64,000 nt of DNA, from assembly GCF_009857815.1 (NCBI RefSeq), contig NZ_WVVW01000001.1:186001-250000 (forward strand). Direction: 5' to 3'. The translations under genes were made by a program, and so were the position numbers. Each line of letters starts with the position of its first letter. The first letter of the stretch is position 1. The notes below the pieces were generated by a model. That model searched no databases. It saw only the letters and a list, made by a program, of their open reading frames with translations, and had not been told where the DNA came from. This DNA is from Pseudomaricurvus sp. HS19 (GTDB lineage: Bacteria; Pseudomonadota; Gammaproteobacteria; Pseudomonadales; Cellvibrionaceae). This document shows, piece after piece, positions 45,475-53,077 of the stretch.

Positions 45475-46047
45475 ATGACAATAAACAACGCCTCACCCGC
45501 AGACAGCAGCAGTCGCCTGCAGGAGTTACTGGATCGCCAGGATATCTACGACTGCCTGGTGCGTTTCAGTCGCGGCATGGATCGCTTCGATCGGGAGCTG
45601 TTCCTGTCTGCGTTTCACGCTGATGCCATTATCTCGGCCGGCGAATATGTAGCCAGTGCCGCCGATATTTACGATTGGGCCAGCGAGCTGCATGACCAGG
45701 GGCAGGTAGCTACCCAGCACCTGCTGCTCAATCACAGCTGTGACATAAATGGCGACACCGCCCACAGTGAAATCTACTACCAGTTTGTCGGCCGCAACCG
45801 CGACGATACCAACTGGGTTGCGGGGGGCCGCTATATCGATCGCCTGGAGCGCCGTAACGGCGAGTGGAAGATCGCCTATCGCACCAATGCCATCGAGTGG
45901 TCGGGCATGTTGCCGACCCTGCCGATTCCCTTTGCCGAGGTAGAGGATTTGCACCTCAATGGACTCGCGTCACGCAGTAAGGAAGATCCTTCCTACTGGC
46001 GTCCGCTGGCCAATAAACGTCCACTCAAATCGCCACGCGAGGGATAA
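45475..46047 (+). CDS. SnoaL/NTF2-like domain protein, copy 3
   Basis: The 190-residue protein is another SnoaL_4-like member: LLDRQDIYDCLVRFSRGMDRFDRELF, FHADAIISAGEY, HSEIYYQFVGR, and GGRYIDRLERRNGEWKIAYRTNAIEW. Asp and His residues in the N-terminal helix and FH motif could serve as a catalytic pair, as in scytalone dehydratase. GGAG lies about 10 bases before the ATG, 27 bases after the SDR stop. It is more diverged from copies 1 and 2 than these are from each other. Function is inferred only from family. Confidence 0.82.
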   Translation: MTINNASPADSSSRLQELLDRQDIYDCLVRFSRGMDRFDRELFLSAFHADAIISAGEYVASAADIYDWASELHDQGQVATQHLLLNHSCDINGDTAHSEIYYQFVGRNRDDTNWVAGGRYIDRLERRNGEWKIAYRTNAIEWSGMLPTLPIPFAEVEDLHLNGLASRSKEDPSYWRPLANKRPLKSPREG

Positions 46048-46150
46048 CGTTTTATCAGCCGTCGCGCCACCGGTGTATAGCGTCGAAGCCGCTATTCTCC
46101 GTTAGCTGTGAAGTCAGTTTTATCAGTAGCGTAGCGCTGAACCGTGGCTG

Positions 46151-46433
46151 GCGCGGTGCAGCGGGGAGCACGTTGCAGTCCCGGTTCGAGATTGCGGGTC
46201 CGCACGGTGGCTGCAGGAAGAGGGCCGCAGCGTCACCGTGTTGGTTGAGGCCGGGCGTTCTATACTGTCAGTGGTTATTCGGCTGAAACCTGTAAACTTG
46301 CCGCTGACGCATCACTGGTTACCAGTGCCTTACGAGGGGTGATTAAGACTGTATACAGTTGGTCTGGTGGCCCCCGCTGTTGTTCCGCCATATCCGTCTA
46401 CCGACCGCGACCAGCGGGCAGAACCGCGTCGGA
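46151..46433 (+). pseudogene. Decayed N-terminal fragment of a GMC oxidoreductase
   Basis: Frame 2 between 46184 and 46258 reads VRDCGSARWLQEEGRSVTVL then VEAGRS, resembling the FAD-binding strand of GMC enzymes (VGAGSAG...RSVxVLEAG) with mutated glycines and a short deletion. After a stop, frame 1 from 46339 gives GGPRCCSAISVYRPRPAG then RTASDYGSF, resembling the GMC segment GGSSxINxxxYxRGxxxDYxxW. The spacing (about 40 residues versus about 55) and the frame change point to a dead fragment, cut off at the convergent hydrolase end at 46434. The resemblance was judged by eye and is moderate. Confidence 0.42.
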
Positions 46434-47414
46434 TTACGGATCATTTCCCTGCGTTGTTGCCGGGTTTTTATCCTTCGCCATGTTTAATTGCTCAATGAAT
46501 CTGACAATCTCAACACGGGCGATGCCCGCTTCCGGAAAGTTGCCTTCAAAAATTGGAAAAGCGTGGGGCAATTCAGTCCAGAGCTTGAGCTCTGCCTGCA
46601 CACCGGACTCGCAGGCCCGTTCGAATGACAGCAAGCTGTCATCTCTCAGGATTTCGTCATTACTGGCAACAAACAGAAGGGGCGGAAAACCTGAGTAATC
46701 ACCGAACAGTGGTGAGATCTCGGGGTGTGAGGCGTCCTGAGCGTTTACATACCAGAGCAGCATATTGTTAAACGTTGATGAAGGGATCAATACTTCCCGT
46801 TTGGTGTTGAGCCAGCGCGATGGTAAGCGATGAGCCCCACCGAAGTCCGTGCATGGAGAGATCGGAACGGCACATTGTGGCATGGGCAGATTATGTCGCT
46901 TCAGTCGGTGCAACAGGCTCAATACCAGTGTGCCACCAGCAGACTCGCCCATACAGATAATGTTTTCTGACCGGTAACCCGCGTTGAGCAGTCCCTGGTA
47001 AGCACTCTCACAGTCATCCAGGGCGGCAGGAAACGGGTGGTTGGGGAGTAGTCGGTAATCAGGCATAAAGCCGCTGGCACCGAGATCCATACAAAGGCGG
47101 GCGAGCAACGGGAGCTGGAGTCTTGCTGACGCCGGAAAAAGAAAAGCTCCACCGTGGAGGTAGAGAATGACACGCTGGTTTTCGCTGTTGTTGCCGATCC
47201 ACGACCCGGGGACGTTTCCTATTACCTGGCAGCGTTGAGGCAAGCCGCAGTATTCACTTTGCACTCCGGAGGCCCCCTTCAGTTGCAGGTCGGCAAAGCG
47301 ATGGGGCGACATTTTTCCAATCAGCGATTGCAAACGTTTGAAAAACGTTCGCAGCAGAATAATTCTTAGTTTACTGCGGAAACTGAGTGTGGTGGTGACA
47401 GTGGTGTAGCTCAT
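46434..47414 (-). CDS. Alpha/beta hydrolase, HSL-type esterase
   Basis: The 326-residue protein has the hormone-sensitive-lipase motifs LYLHGGAFLFPASARL (oxyanion hole), PDYRLLPNHPFPAAL and GESAGGTLVL (catalytic Ser), followed by NDEILRDD (Asp) and ELPHAFPIF (His). The N-terminus has no clear signal peptide. It would hydrolyse esters or lactones. AGGAG lies 10 bases before the ATG, and it starts 24 bases after the related hydrolase ending at 47439, so both form an operon on the minus strand, perhaps controlled by the TetR gene upstream. Confidence 0.87.
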   Translation of the reverse strand: MSYTTVTTTLSFRSKLRIILLRTFFKRLQSLIGKMSPHRFADLQLKGASGVQSEYCGLPQRCQVIGNVPGSWIGNNSENQRVILYLHGGAFLFPASARLQLPLLARLCMDLGASGFMPDYRLLPNHPFPAALDDCESAYQGLLNAGYRSENIICMGESAGGTLVLSLLHRLKRHNLPMPQCAVPISPCTDFGGAHRLPSRWLNTKREVLIPSSTFNNMLLWYVNAQDASHPEISPLFGDYSGFPPLLFVASNDEILRDDSLLSFERACESGVQAELKLWTELPHAFPIFEGNFPEAGIARVEIVRFIEQLNMAKDKNPATTQGNDP

Positions 47415-47438
47415 CTGAGCAGCAACTCCTGCAATTTG

Positions 47439-48425
47439 CTACTTGGCGGATTGCCAGACCGATGCCACAAAATTCCTGCACTCGGCCATGAGCGCGAGAT
47501 CTTCGGGCGCTCCTGATCCCACAAAGCCGCCATGAGGGGCAGCCTCAACAACGTGCAGCTCTGCCGGAATGCCGGCGCTCCGGAGTTTTCGGTGCATCCG
47601 GACGGTGTCGGACAGGAGCAGATCCCGGGTGCCGCTGGCCAGCAGCGTGCGCGGCCACTGTGTTCCCGGAGCGCCAAACAGAGGGGAAGCATAGGGGGCG
47701 GTCAGTTGCTCTTGCTGAGCGTAGGATTTCAGGATCTCGCTCACGCCGACCAGATTGACATCCAGATAGTGGTTGGTCTGATAACTGTCACCAGCCAAGG
47801 TGAGATCGAGGCAGGGTGTAAGAAGGAGCAGACCGGCCGGCATATGCAGCTTGTGGTCCTGTGCGTACAGCAACAGGGCGGCGGCCAGGTTGCCGCCGGC
47901 AGAAGAGCCGCCAATGATTAATCTGGCGGCTTCAGTGCGCGCCAGCACGATGCGGTAGGCATCAACACAGTCGTTAAACCCGGCCGGGAAAGGGTTGTCA
48001 GGGAGTAAACGGTAGTCGACCGCAAACACGGTGGCGCCGTATTCCATGGCTCTGAGCTTGGCTATCAGTAAACACATCTCACCCCCGCCGGTGATAAAGC
48101 CGCCACCATGGATATCAAAATAGGCATTGCCGTGGGTGGCTGTGTCCGGGGTTACCTGGTACAGCATGGCCCCACTGGGCAATGCGATCTCCTCCACTTG
48201 CCCGCTAAAGCCGCTGGCAGCCGCCCGCAGCATGACCAACGCGTCTGCACAATGTTGCTGAATGCGATGGGTGGCGCTGATCAGGTCTTCTGTCCCGCCT
48301 CCCAGCTTATTGATGCGCTCTGCCGCGCTGCCGAGAAACGCCTGTGCCTGGGGGCTGATAGAGGTGGGTGCTTCAATTGAGTGGGGGGGGACGTTGAGTG
48401 CCGTAAGGCGTGTTGCTGTGGTCAT
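47439..48425 (-). CDS. Alpha/beta hydrolase, HSL-type esterase
   Basis: This 328-residue protein has DIHGGGFITGGGEM (oxyanion), FAVDYRLLPDNPFPAGF, IIGGSSAGGNLAAAL (nucleophile), then ASGTRDLLLSD and EAAPHGGFVG for Asp and His. It is only distantly like the following hydrolase, so they are not recent duplicates. The start at 48425 was chosen for the AGAAG ahead; the frame opens five codons earlier. It is the first gene of its operon, and the 24-bp inverted repeat lies 94-145 bases upstream of its start. Confidence 0.87.
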   Translation of the reverse strand: MTTATRLTALNVPPHSIEAPTSISPQAQAFLGSAAERINKLGGGTEDLISATHRIQQHCADALVMLRAAASGFSGQVEEIALPSGAMLYQVTPDTATHGNAYFDIHGGGFITGGGEMCLLIAKLRAMEYGATVFAVDYRLLPDNPFPAGFNDCVDAYRIVLARTEAARLIIGGSSAGGNLAAALLLYAQDHKLHMPAGLLLLTPCLDLTLAGDSYQTNHYLDVNLVGVSEILKSYAQQEQLTAPYASPLFGAPGTQWPRTLLASGTRDLLLSDTVRMHRKLRSAGIPAELHVVEAAPHGGFVGSGAPEDLALMAECRNFVASVWQSAK

Positions 48426-48518
48426 TATTGTTCTTCTCACTGGCTGGTGGCATCAGTGTGGCTTGAGGTATGTCCCGCCAGGGAGCCGGGCGGAGATGTC
48501 TCTCAGCGGATGCGCTTC

Positions 48519-48570
48519 GGTTAAATGCTCTCATGGTGATAGCCAACTATCACCATGAGAGCATTTAACC
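48519..48570. repeat. Perfect 24-bp inverted repeat with 4-base loop
   Basis: Positions 48519-48542 and 48547-48570 are exact reverse complements (GGTTAAATGCTCTCATGGTG... paired with its complement) around CCAA. The arm contains AAATGCTxxCATGGTG, which recurs at 50351-50366. It lies between the hydrolase operon start (48425) and the TetR stop (48674), both on the minus strand. It may be an operator, a strong terminator for the TetR gene or both. Confidence 0.85.
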
Positions 48571-48673
48571 CCGGGCAGAGTCAATAGCAGGTCTGGAGAG
48601 CTCATAGCCGGCCAGTGTGGAGGCAGAAACGGTGGGGGCAGAAACGGGGAGGCAAGCGGTGCTCGCGGAGGCG

Positions 48674-49285
48674 TCAGGCCGGGCGGGTGCTATCGCTGTC
48701 AATAACCGGGGACAGGCCTTTCGTGGCAAACATCTCCAGCCAGCTGTCGATGTAGCTGCGAATCTGATCGTGCCCGCAGGTGACACCAATAGCGGCTTCC
48801 GCGGAGATGGTTTGGGAAAGGATTTGCAAAATAGAGGCGGTAACCATGGGAGCAACGCTGGGCTGAATGCCCCTGGCGTCCAGGTGGCGGGTAAGGATCT
48901 CTGTCTGCAGCGTACGGAACTCTTCGATAGCTTGCGTGAGCTCCGAGCGAACCGCGTCGTAGCGGAAGGCCAGGGCAATCAGATCGAAGTTTTTGGCGGA
49001 GATGTCGATGCCCCGCTGCGTGATGATCCGTAAGGGGTCGTCGCTTTCAAGAGCGGCCCTGTACAGCTCCCGGAAGTTGCTGCGGTCCCTTTGCAGAATG
49101 GCAACAATCAGCTCTTCCATCGAGCCGAAATAGTAGTTGACGATGTGTCGGCTCAAGCCAATCTTGTCAGCGACCTTGCGGGCTGTCAGAGCCGCACTGC
49201 CTTCCTGCTTTAAAATCTGGTCGGCGGCATCAATGAGTTGTGAACGGGTTTCGGAGCTTTTCGCTCCAAGGCGTCGGGAAGACAA
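48674..49285 (-). CDS. TetR family transcriptional regulator 1
   Basis: The 203-residue protein has the N-terminal HTH signature (LIDAADQILKQEGSAALTAR followed by KVADKIGLSRHIVNYYFGSM, about residues 15-60) and a helical ligand domain. TetR proteins repress neighbouring genes until a small molecule binds. Its downstream neighbours are the two hydrolases, and its probable operators include the palindromes at 48519-48570 and 49593-49612. The ligand is unknown. The signal YYF at the end of the HTH is typical of the family. Confidence 0.9.
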   Translation of the reverse strand: MSSRRLGAKSSETRSQLIDAADQILKQEGSAALTARKVADKIGLSRHIVNYYFGSMEELIVAILQRDRSNFRELYRAALESDDPLRIITQRGIDISAKNFDLIALAFRYDAVRSELTQAIEEFRTLQTEILTRHLDARGIQPSVAPMVTASILQILSQTISAEAAIGVTCGHDQIRSYIDSWLEMFATKGLSPVIDSDSTRPA

Positions 49286-49664
49286 GTTAGTTCCTCAGGG
49301 GTCTTGAATAAGATGCCGGGCTGACCCTGCGGGTTGCTGCCCGAATGGATGATAACCACTTCCGGTGGGTTTGACTCGTTCTAACATCCCGGATGTCAAT
49401 GCACAATGGTGCCGCGTTACGGCGTACTCTCCGCCATTAGGGGCGCGCCGGGCGTGCTGCAGGCGCTCAGTGCAATCGTCGAGGGTGGGCGCGACGGCGA
49501 TGAGGCTGTGCAGGTGAGTGATGCCAGGCCGGGTTACGCCCGTCACGCCGGTGCGGGACCAGCGTGGCAACTTGCCTGGCGTGATTCGTAAGTGCTAATT
49601 ACTGTATTAGCATTTCGCGGTTGTTGTGTTGTGGCGATGCAATGTTCCGTGGCAGCCAGGGTGG
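49286..49664. other. Intergenic region with palindromic element
   Basis: These 379 bases between the two TetR genes hold the TGCTAAT-TACTGT-ATTAGCA palindrome near the right end and no recognisable gene. A minus-strand frame of 91 codons is open but shows no family features. Part of the region may serve as TetR-1 promoter. Confidence 0.45.
49593..49612. promoter_or_regulatory. TetR-type operator candidate (TGCT-N12-AGCA)
   Basis: TGCTAAT (49593-49599) and ATTAGCA (49606-49612) flank a 6-base spacer. The outer TGCT and AGCA are 12 bases apart, the same spacing as in the palindrome at 50351-50376. It lies 308 bases upstream of the TetR-1 start and 53 bases downstream of the end of TetR-2. Confidence 0.55.
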
Positions 49665-50255
49665 TTACTGCGGCGGCAGGCCGGCAAGGGCGGCCTCGAC
49701 CATCTGCAGGGCCTCCGGATAGCCTTCATCGACGCCCAGTGCTTCGTCCTGAGCCTTGGCCCGGGTGAGGGCGGTGATGATGGTCACTATGCCGGCAGCG
49801 GGGTAGATGTTGGTGTCGACGCCCCGGTTTTTCAGATGCTGTTCCACGGCTTCAATTTGCAGGGTGCGGAAGTGTCGTGCAGCGGCTACTGCCTCGCTGC
49901 GAATCGCTTCTCTGTGGTTTGCCAGAGCCAGCAGCTCGGTGGTTGAGATACCTCCGGTATGGTCCCGGTGCATCTCCCACAGGGCTTTTAAAGGGTCTTT
50001 CGCATTCAGGGCCTGGATAAACAGCTTCAGTCGTTTGGCGGAGCTCTTGCGCACCACCTCCAGAATCAGCTCATCCATGGTCTCAAAGTAGTAGTACACC
50101 AAGGGCATTTTGAGACCAGCCTCCTTGGCGACATTGCGCGCCGTTACCGCGGAGTACCCCTCCTTCTGCAGCAGGCGTTCGGTGGCGTCAATCAGGGCGA
50201 GCCGGTTTTCGGCGCTTTCCTTACCCAGTCGTCGTTGAGGTTTGGCTTTGGTCAT
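49665..50255 (-). CDS. TetR family transcriptional regulator 2
   Basis: The 196-residue protein has the TetR HTH (ALIDATERLLQKEGYSAVTA then RNVAKEAGLKMPLVYYYFETM) and a helical ligand domain of the TetR_C type. The start at 50255 follows the family; a 32-codon upstream extension would run into the divergent promoter. It is divergent from the TauD/TfdA dioxygenase gene at 50446, with a 26-bp palindrome (50351-50376) in between, so it probably represses the dioxygenase unit. The ligand is unknown. Confidence 0.9.
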   Translation of the reverse strand: MTKAKPQRRLGKESAENRLALIDATERLLQKEGYSAVTARNVAKEAGLKMPLVYYYFETMDELILEVVRKSSAKRLKLFIQALNAKDPLKALWEMHRDHTGGISTTELLALANHREAIRSEAVAAARHFRTLQIEAVEQHLKNRGVDTNIYPAAGIVTIITALTRAKAQDEALGVDEGYPEALQMVEAALAGLPPQ

Positions 50256-50350
50256 GAGGCTGGCTTGCAGTAACAGGTGGCCCGGCATCATAGCCCGAAT
50301 GTCACCGGGCCGGCAAAAGTGACAGGAGGTGGATTGTCCGGGGTGCAGCA

Positions 50351-50376
50351 AAATGCTAACATGGTGTTCAGCATTT
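50351..50376. promoter_or_regulatory. 26-bp imperfect palindrome in divergent TetR-2/dioxygenase promoter
   Basis: AAATGCT (50351-50357) and AGCATTT (50370-50376) frame a 12-base spacer AACATGGTGTTC. The unit TGCT-N12-AGCA recurs at 49593-49612, and AAATGCTxxCATGGTG recurs in each arm of the 48519-48570 hairpin. Its location 70 bases before the dioxygenase start fits a TetR operator. Confidence 0.65.
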
Positions 50377-50445
50377 TTGGGCAGGCTCTGGTGTCGATGG
50401 GCAGCAGGCCGCCAGCCACCATGATGAGATCAGAGAGGTCGGGGT

Positions 50446-51279
50446 ATGAGTGCGGCGCAAGAGTTGCGAGTGAAGTACAGAGACATCAAGCCTGAAATCG
50501 GGGCGGAAATTCTTGAAGACAAGGCGACGTTGCTGAGCGGGGTGTATGCCAGCGAGTTGCGGGATTTGCTGGAGCAGAAGGGCGTGCTGGTATTGCCGCA
50601 GATCCACTTTACCGATGAGGAGCAGGTGGCGTTCACCAAAACCCTGGGCCAGCTGGCCCAGGAAAACCGTGGCGCCGATGTCTACAAGGTGACACTGGAT
50701 AAAAGCCAGACCTCCACGGCGGACTACCTGAAAGGCTCGTTTTACTGGCATTTTGATGGTGCCATGAACCCGACCCCCATTCGCGCTTCCATACTCAGCA
50801 GCAAGGTGATTTCCCTGGAAGGGGGCAATACCGAGTTTGCCAATACCTACGCCGCCTACGAAGGCTTGCCGGTAGAGCGCAAGCAACAAATCGCCGACTT
50901 GCGTGCGGTGTATGCGGCCACCGCCACGCAGATGTGCCACACCCCGGAACCCAGCTATGAAGAGTTTATGCGCTGGCGAGCCCTGGGGCGTGTCGAACTG
51001 CCGCTGGTCTGGAAGCACGAATCCGGTCGCAAGTCCCTCGTTATTGGCAACTACGCGGTCAATGTTCTCGGGATGGACCCTCTGGATGGTATCGAGCTGC
51101 TGGTGTACCTGCGCGACTGGGCTACCCAGGAGCGTTATCACTACAGCCACAAGTGGAGCGTGGGTGACACCGTGATCTGGGATAACACCGGCACCTTGCA
51201 CCGTGCCATGCCCTATCCCCTGGACTGCGGCCGCATGCTCCACCGCACCAAGTTGCAGGGCGAAGAGCCGCTGCGCTGA
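50446..51279 (+). CDS. TauD/TfdA family Fe(II)/2-oxoglutarate-dependent dioxygenase
   Basis: The 277-residue enzyme has the iron-binding HxD in FYWHFDGAMNPTP (His102, Asp104), the distal His in TGTLHRAMPYP and the 2-oxoglutarate-binding Arg in CGRMLHRTKL. It should hydroxylate or cleave an unactivated substrate with O2, releasing succinate and CO2. TauD/TfdA enzymes act on sulfonates, chlorophenoxy acids or terpenoid/sterol-like compounds. It precedes the beta-propeller gene by about 64 bases on the same strand and is divergent from TetR-2. GAGAGG precedes the ATG. Confidence 0.92.
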   Translation: MSAAQELRVKYRDIKPEIGAEILEDKATLLSGVYASELRDLLEQKGVLVLPQIHFTDEEQVAFTKTLGQLAQENRGADVYKVTLDKSQTSTADYLKGSFYWHFDGAMNPTPIRASILSSKVISLEGGNTEFANTYAAYEGLPVERKQQIADLRAVYAATATQMCHTPEPSYEEFMRWRALGRVELPLVWKHESGRKSLVIGNYAVNVLGMDPLDGIELLVYLRDWATQERYHYSHKWSVGDTVIWDNTGTLHRAMPYPLDCGRMLHRTKLQGEEPLR

Positions 51280-51343
51280 AGGCGCGGCCCGGACGAGGGC
51301 CAGCCGGATGACACCGTCAACCGATAACATCAGACGAGGGCTT

Positions 51344-52942
51344 ATGTCGCAGCCAGCGGGCCGTTCCCACTCACTCTCCACCGTTACCCTGGCCGAGGGC
51401 CTGGAGCTGCAGCGGGTGACACCTGCCAGCCGCCTTTACGGCGCCAACGGACTGCGCACAGGGCCCGATGGTCGGTTGTATGTGGCACAGGTATCCGGCA
51501 GCCAGATCAGTGCCATCGATGTGACCAGTGGCGCCGTGACCACGGTCAGTCCCATGGGGGGCGCTATTGTTGCGCCGGATGACCTGGCGTTCGATGAGCA
51601 GGGCAACCTGTTTGCCACGGAAATCAGCGAAGGGCGGGTCAGCATGCGCAGCCCCCGTGGGGATACCCGTGTCGTTTACGGGGATCTGCCTTGTGCCAAC
51701 CCGATTACCATCCATCAGGGGCGACTGTTTGCTGGGGAGTGCCGCCATGAAGGGCGGATCATGGAACTCAGCCTGGGGGGCGGTGCGCCGCGCACGCTGG
51801 TAGAGAATGTACCCATGCCCAACGCCATGGAGGTGGGCCCGGACGGCAAGCTCTACTTCCCGGTGATGGAAGCCAATGAAATATGGCGCATCGGTCTCGA
51901 TGGCGGGGCGCCGGAGGTGGTGGCCCGCAACCTGGGGGTTCCGGATTCGGTAAAATTCGACGCCGGCGGCTTTATCGTGTCGACCCAGGCGGCTACCGGA
52001 CAGGTGCTGCGGATCAATCCCGCGACTGGCGAGCAGCAGGTGCTGGCGCAGTTGGCACCGGGGCTCGACAACCTCTCGTTTGTGGATGGACGCCTCTTTG
52101 TCTCCAGCTTCTCAGGTGAAATCACCGAGGTTTTGGCGGGCGGGCAAACCCGTTCACTGCTGCCCGCCGGCATGAACGGACCAATGGGGCTGACCTGCGA
52201 TGAGCTGGGTCGGCTGGTGATTGCCGACGGCCCCTATTGTTACTCCCTGCAACCGGGCGGCGAGCCACAGGTGCTGGGGATGCTGTTTACGCCCGGTAGC
52301 CCGGGCTACAGCCGCGGTGTGGCGGCGGCCGGTGCCGGTGAGTTCATCGTCACCACCGGACTTGGTCAGGTGGCCCGCTGGAATCCCGTTGACCAGACCA
52401 GTGAATTTCTGGCCCAGGGCCTGGACCGCCTGTATGGCGTGGCCGTTGATGGCCGCGACGCGGTGGTGGTGGCAGAAGCCGGCCGCGGCCGGTTGCTGGG
52501 TATTGCTGGCGGCAGCGTCACTGAACTGGCGACCGGGCTCAATCAACCCAAAGGCGTGGCGATCACCGTTGAGGGTGATTACCTGGTGGCCGAGGAGGGC
52601 GCCGGTCGCGTGGTAAAAGCGGTGCGCGGCGGTGTCGATATCGTTTTGGACGGGCTGCAGAGGCCACAGGGGATAGCGGTGGCCGGTGATCTGCTCTACG
52701 TGGTGGATGCCGGCAGTCGCTCCCTGATTGAGTTTAACCGGGTCAGCGGTGCTTGCCGGACACTGGCGGCCGGTCTCCCTGTCGGCGCGCCGGAGGGCAT
52801 TACACCGAAGCCCATTAATCCATTTCCGCCCTTGTCGGGGGCCATGGGGCCCTTTGCTGACCTGGCCGTCGCTTCGGACGGCACCCTCTTTATCGGTGCC
52901 GATGCGGAAGGCAGTGTGCTGTGCCTTGGTTCTGTGTCTTAG
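51344..52942 (+). CDS. SMP-30/NHL-like beta-propeller protein
   Basis: The 532-residue protein consists of about ten repeated beta-propeller blades with NHL/SMP-30 features, for example GLRTGPDGRLYVAQVSG, DDLAFDEQGNLFATEISEG, AMEVGPDGKLYFPVMEANEI, GVAVDGRDAVVVAEAGRG and GIAVAGDLLYVVDAGSRS. No signal peptide is visible. Related propellers include gluconolactonase-like lactonases and strictosidine-synthase-like proteins that bind metal through Glu/Asn/Asp. The ATG at 51344 follows GAGGGC; a start at 51308 would add 12 residues. It lies after the TauD/TfdA gene, perhaps hydrolysing a lactone formed by oxidation. Confidence 0.82.
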   Translation: MSQPAGRSHSLSTVTLAEGLELQRVTPASRLYGANGLRTGPDGRLYVAQVSGSQISAIDVTSGAVTTVSPMGGAIVAPDDLAFDEQGNLFATEISEGRVSMRSPRGDTRVVYGDLPCANPITIHQGRLFAGECRHEGRIMELSLGGGAPRTLVENVPMPNAMEVGPDGKLYFPVMEANEIWRIGLDGGAPEVVARNLGVPDSVKFDAGGFIVSTQAATGQVLRINPATGEQQVLAQLAPGLDNLSFVDGRLFVSSFSGEITEVLAGGQTRSLLPAGMNGPMGLTCDELGRLVIADGPYCYSLQPGGEPQVLGMLFTPGSPGYSRGVAAAGAGEFIVTTGLGQVARWNPVDQTSEFLAQGLDRLYGVAVDGRDAVVVAEAGRGRLLGIAGGSVTELATGLNQPKGVAITVEGDYLVAEEGAGRVVKAVRGGVDIVLDGLQRPQGIAVAGDLLYVVDAGSRSLIEFNRVSGACRTLAAGLPVGAPEGITPKPINPFPPLSGAMGPFADLAVASDGTLFIGADAEGSVLCLGSVS

Positions 52943-52968
52943 TTCAGTGTCTTAGCCCAGTGCATTAG
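52930..52968 (+). repeat. Three imperfect 13-bp tandem repeats at the propeller stop
   Basis: Units TTCTGTGTCTTAG (52930-52942), TTCAGTGTCTTAG (52943-52955) and CCCAGTGCATTAG (52956-52968) follow each other directly, so each ends with TAG. The first TAG is the stop of the propeller gene. The pattern suggests a small tandem expansion across the stop codon. Confidence 0.8.
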
Positions 52969-53077
52969 CTCCGTCCCGCAGGCGCCAGCTGATGGCAGGT
53001 TCTGCTGCCACGCACGCGGCGGCGCAGTGCTCACACAGGCGATTTCTATTCTCCAGTTGTTACGGAAACCTTTATTT

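Noticed and set aside
48519-48570. The perfect inverted repeat as an insertion-sequence or MITE end.
   Set aside because: No transposase gene, no internal spacer sequence and no clear target-site duplication flank it, so a mobile origin is unsupported in this window.
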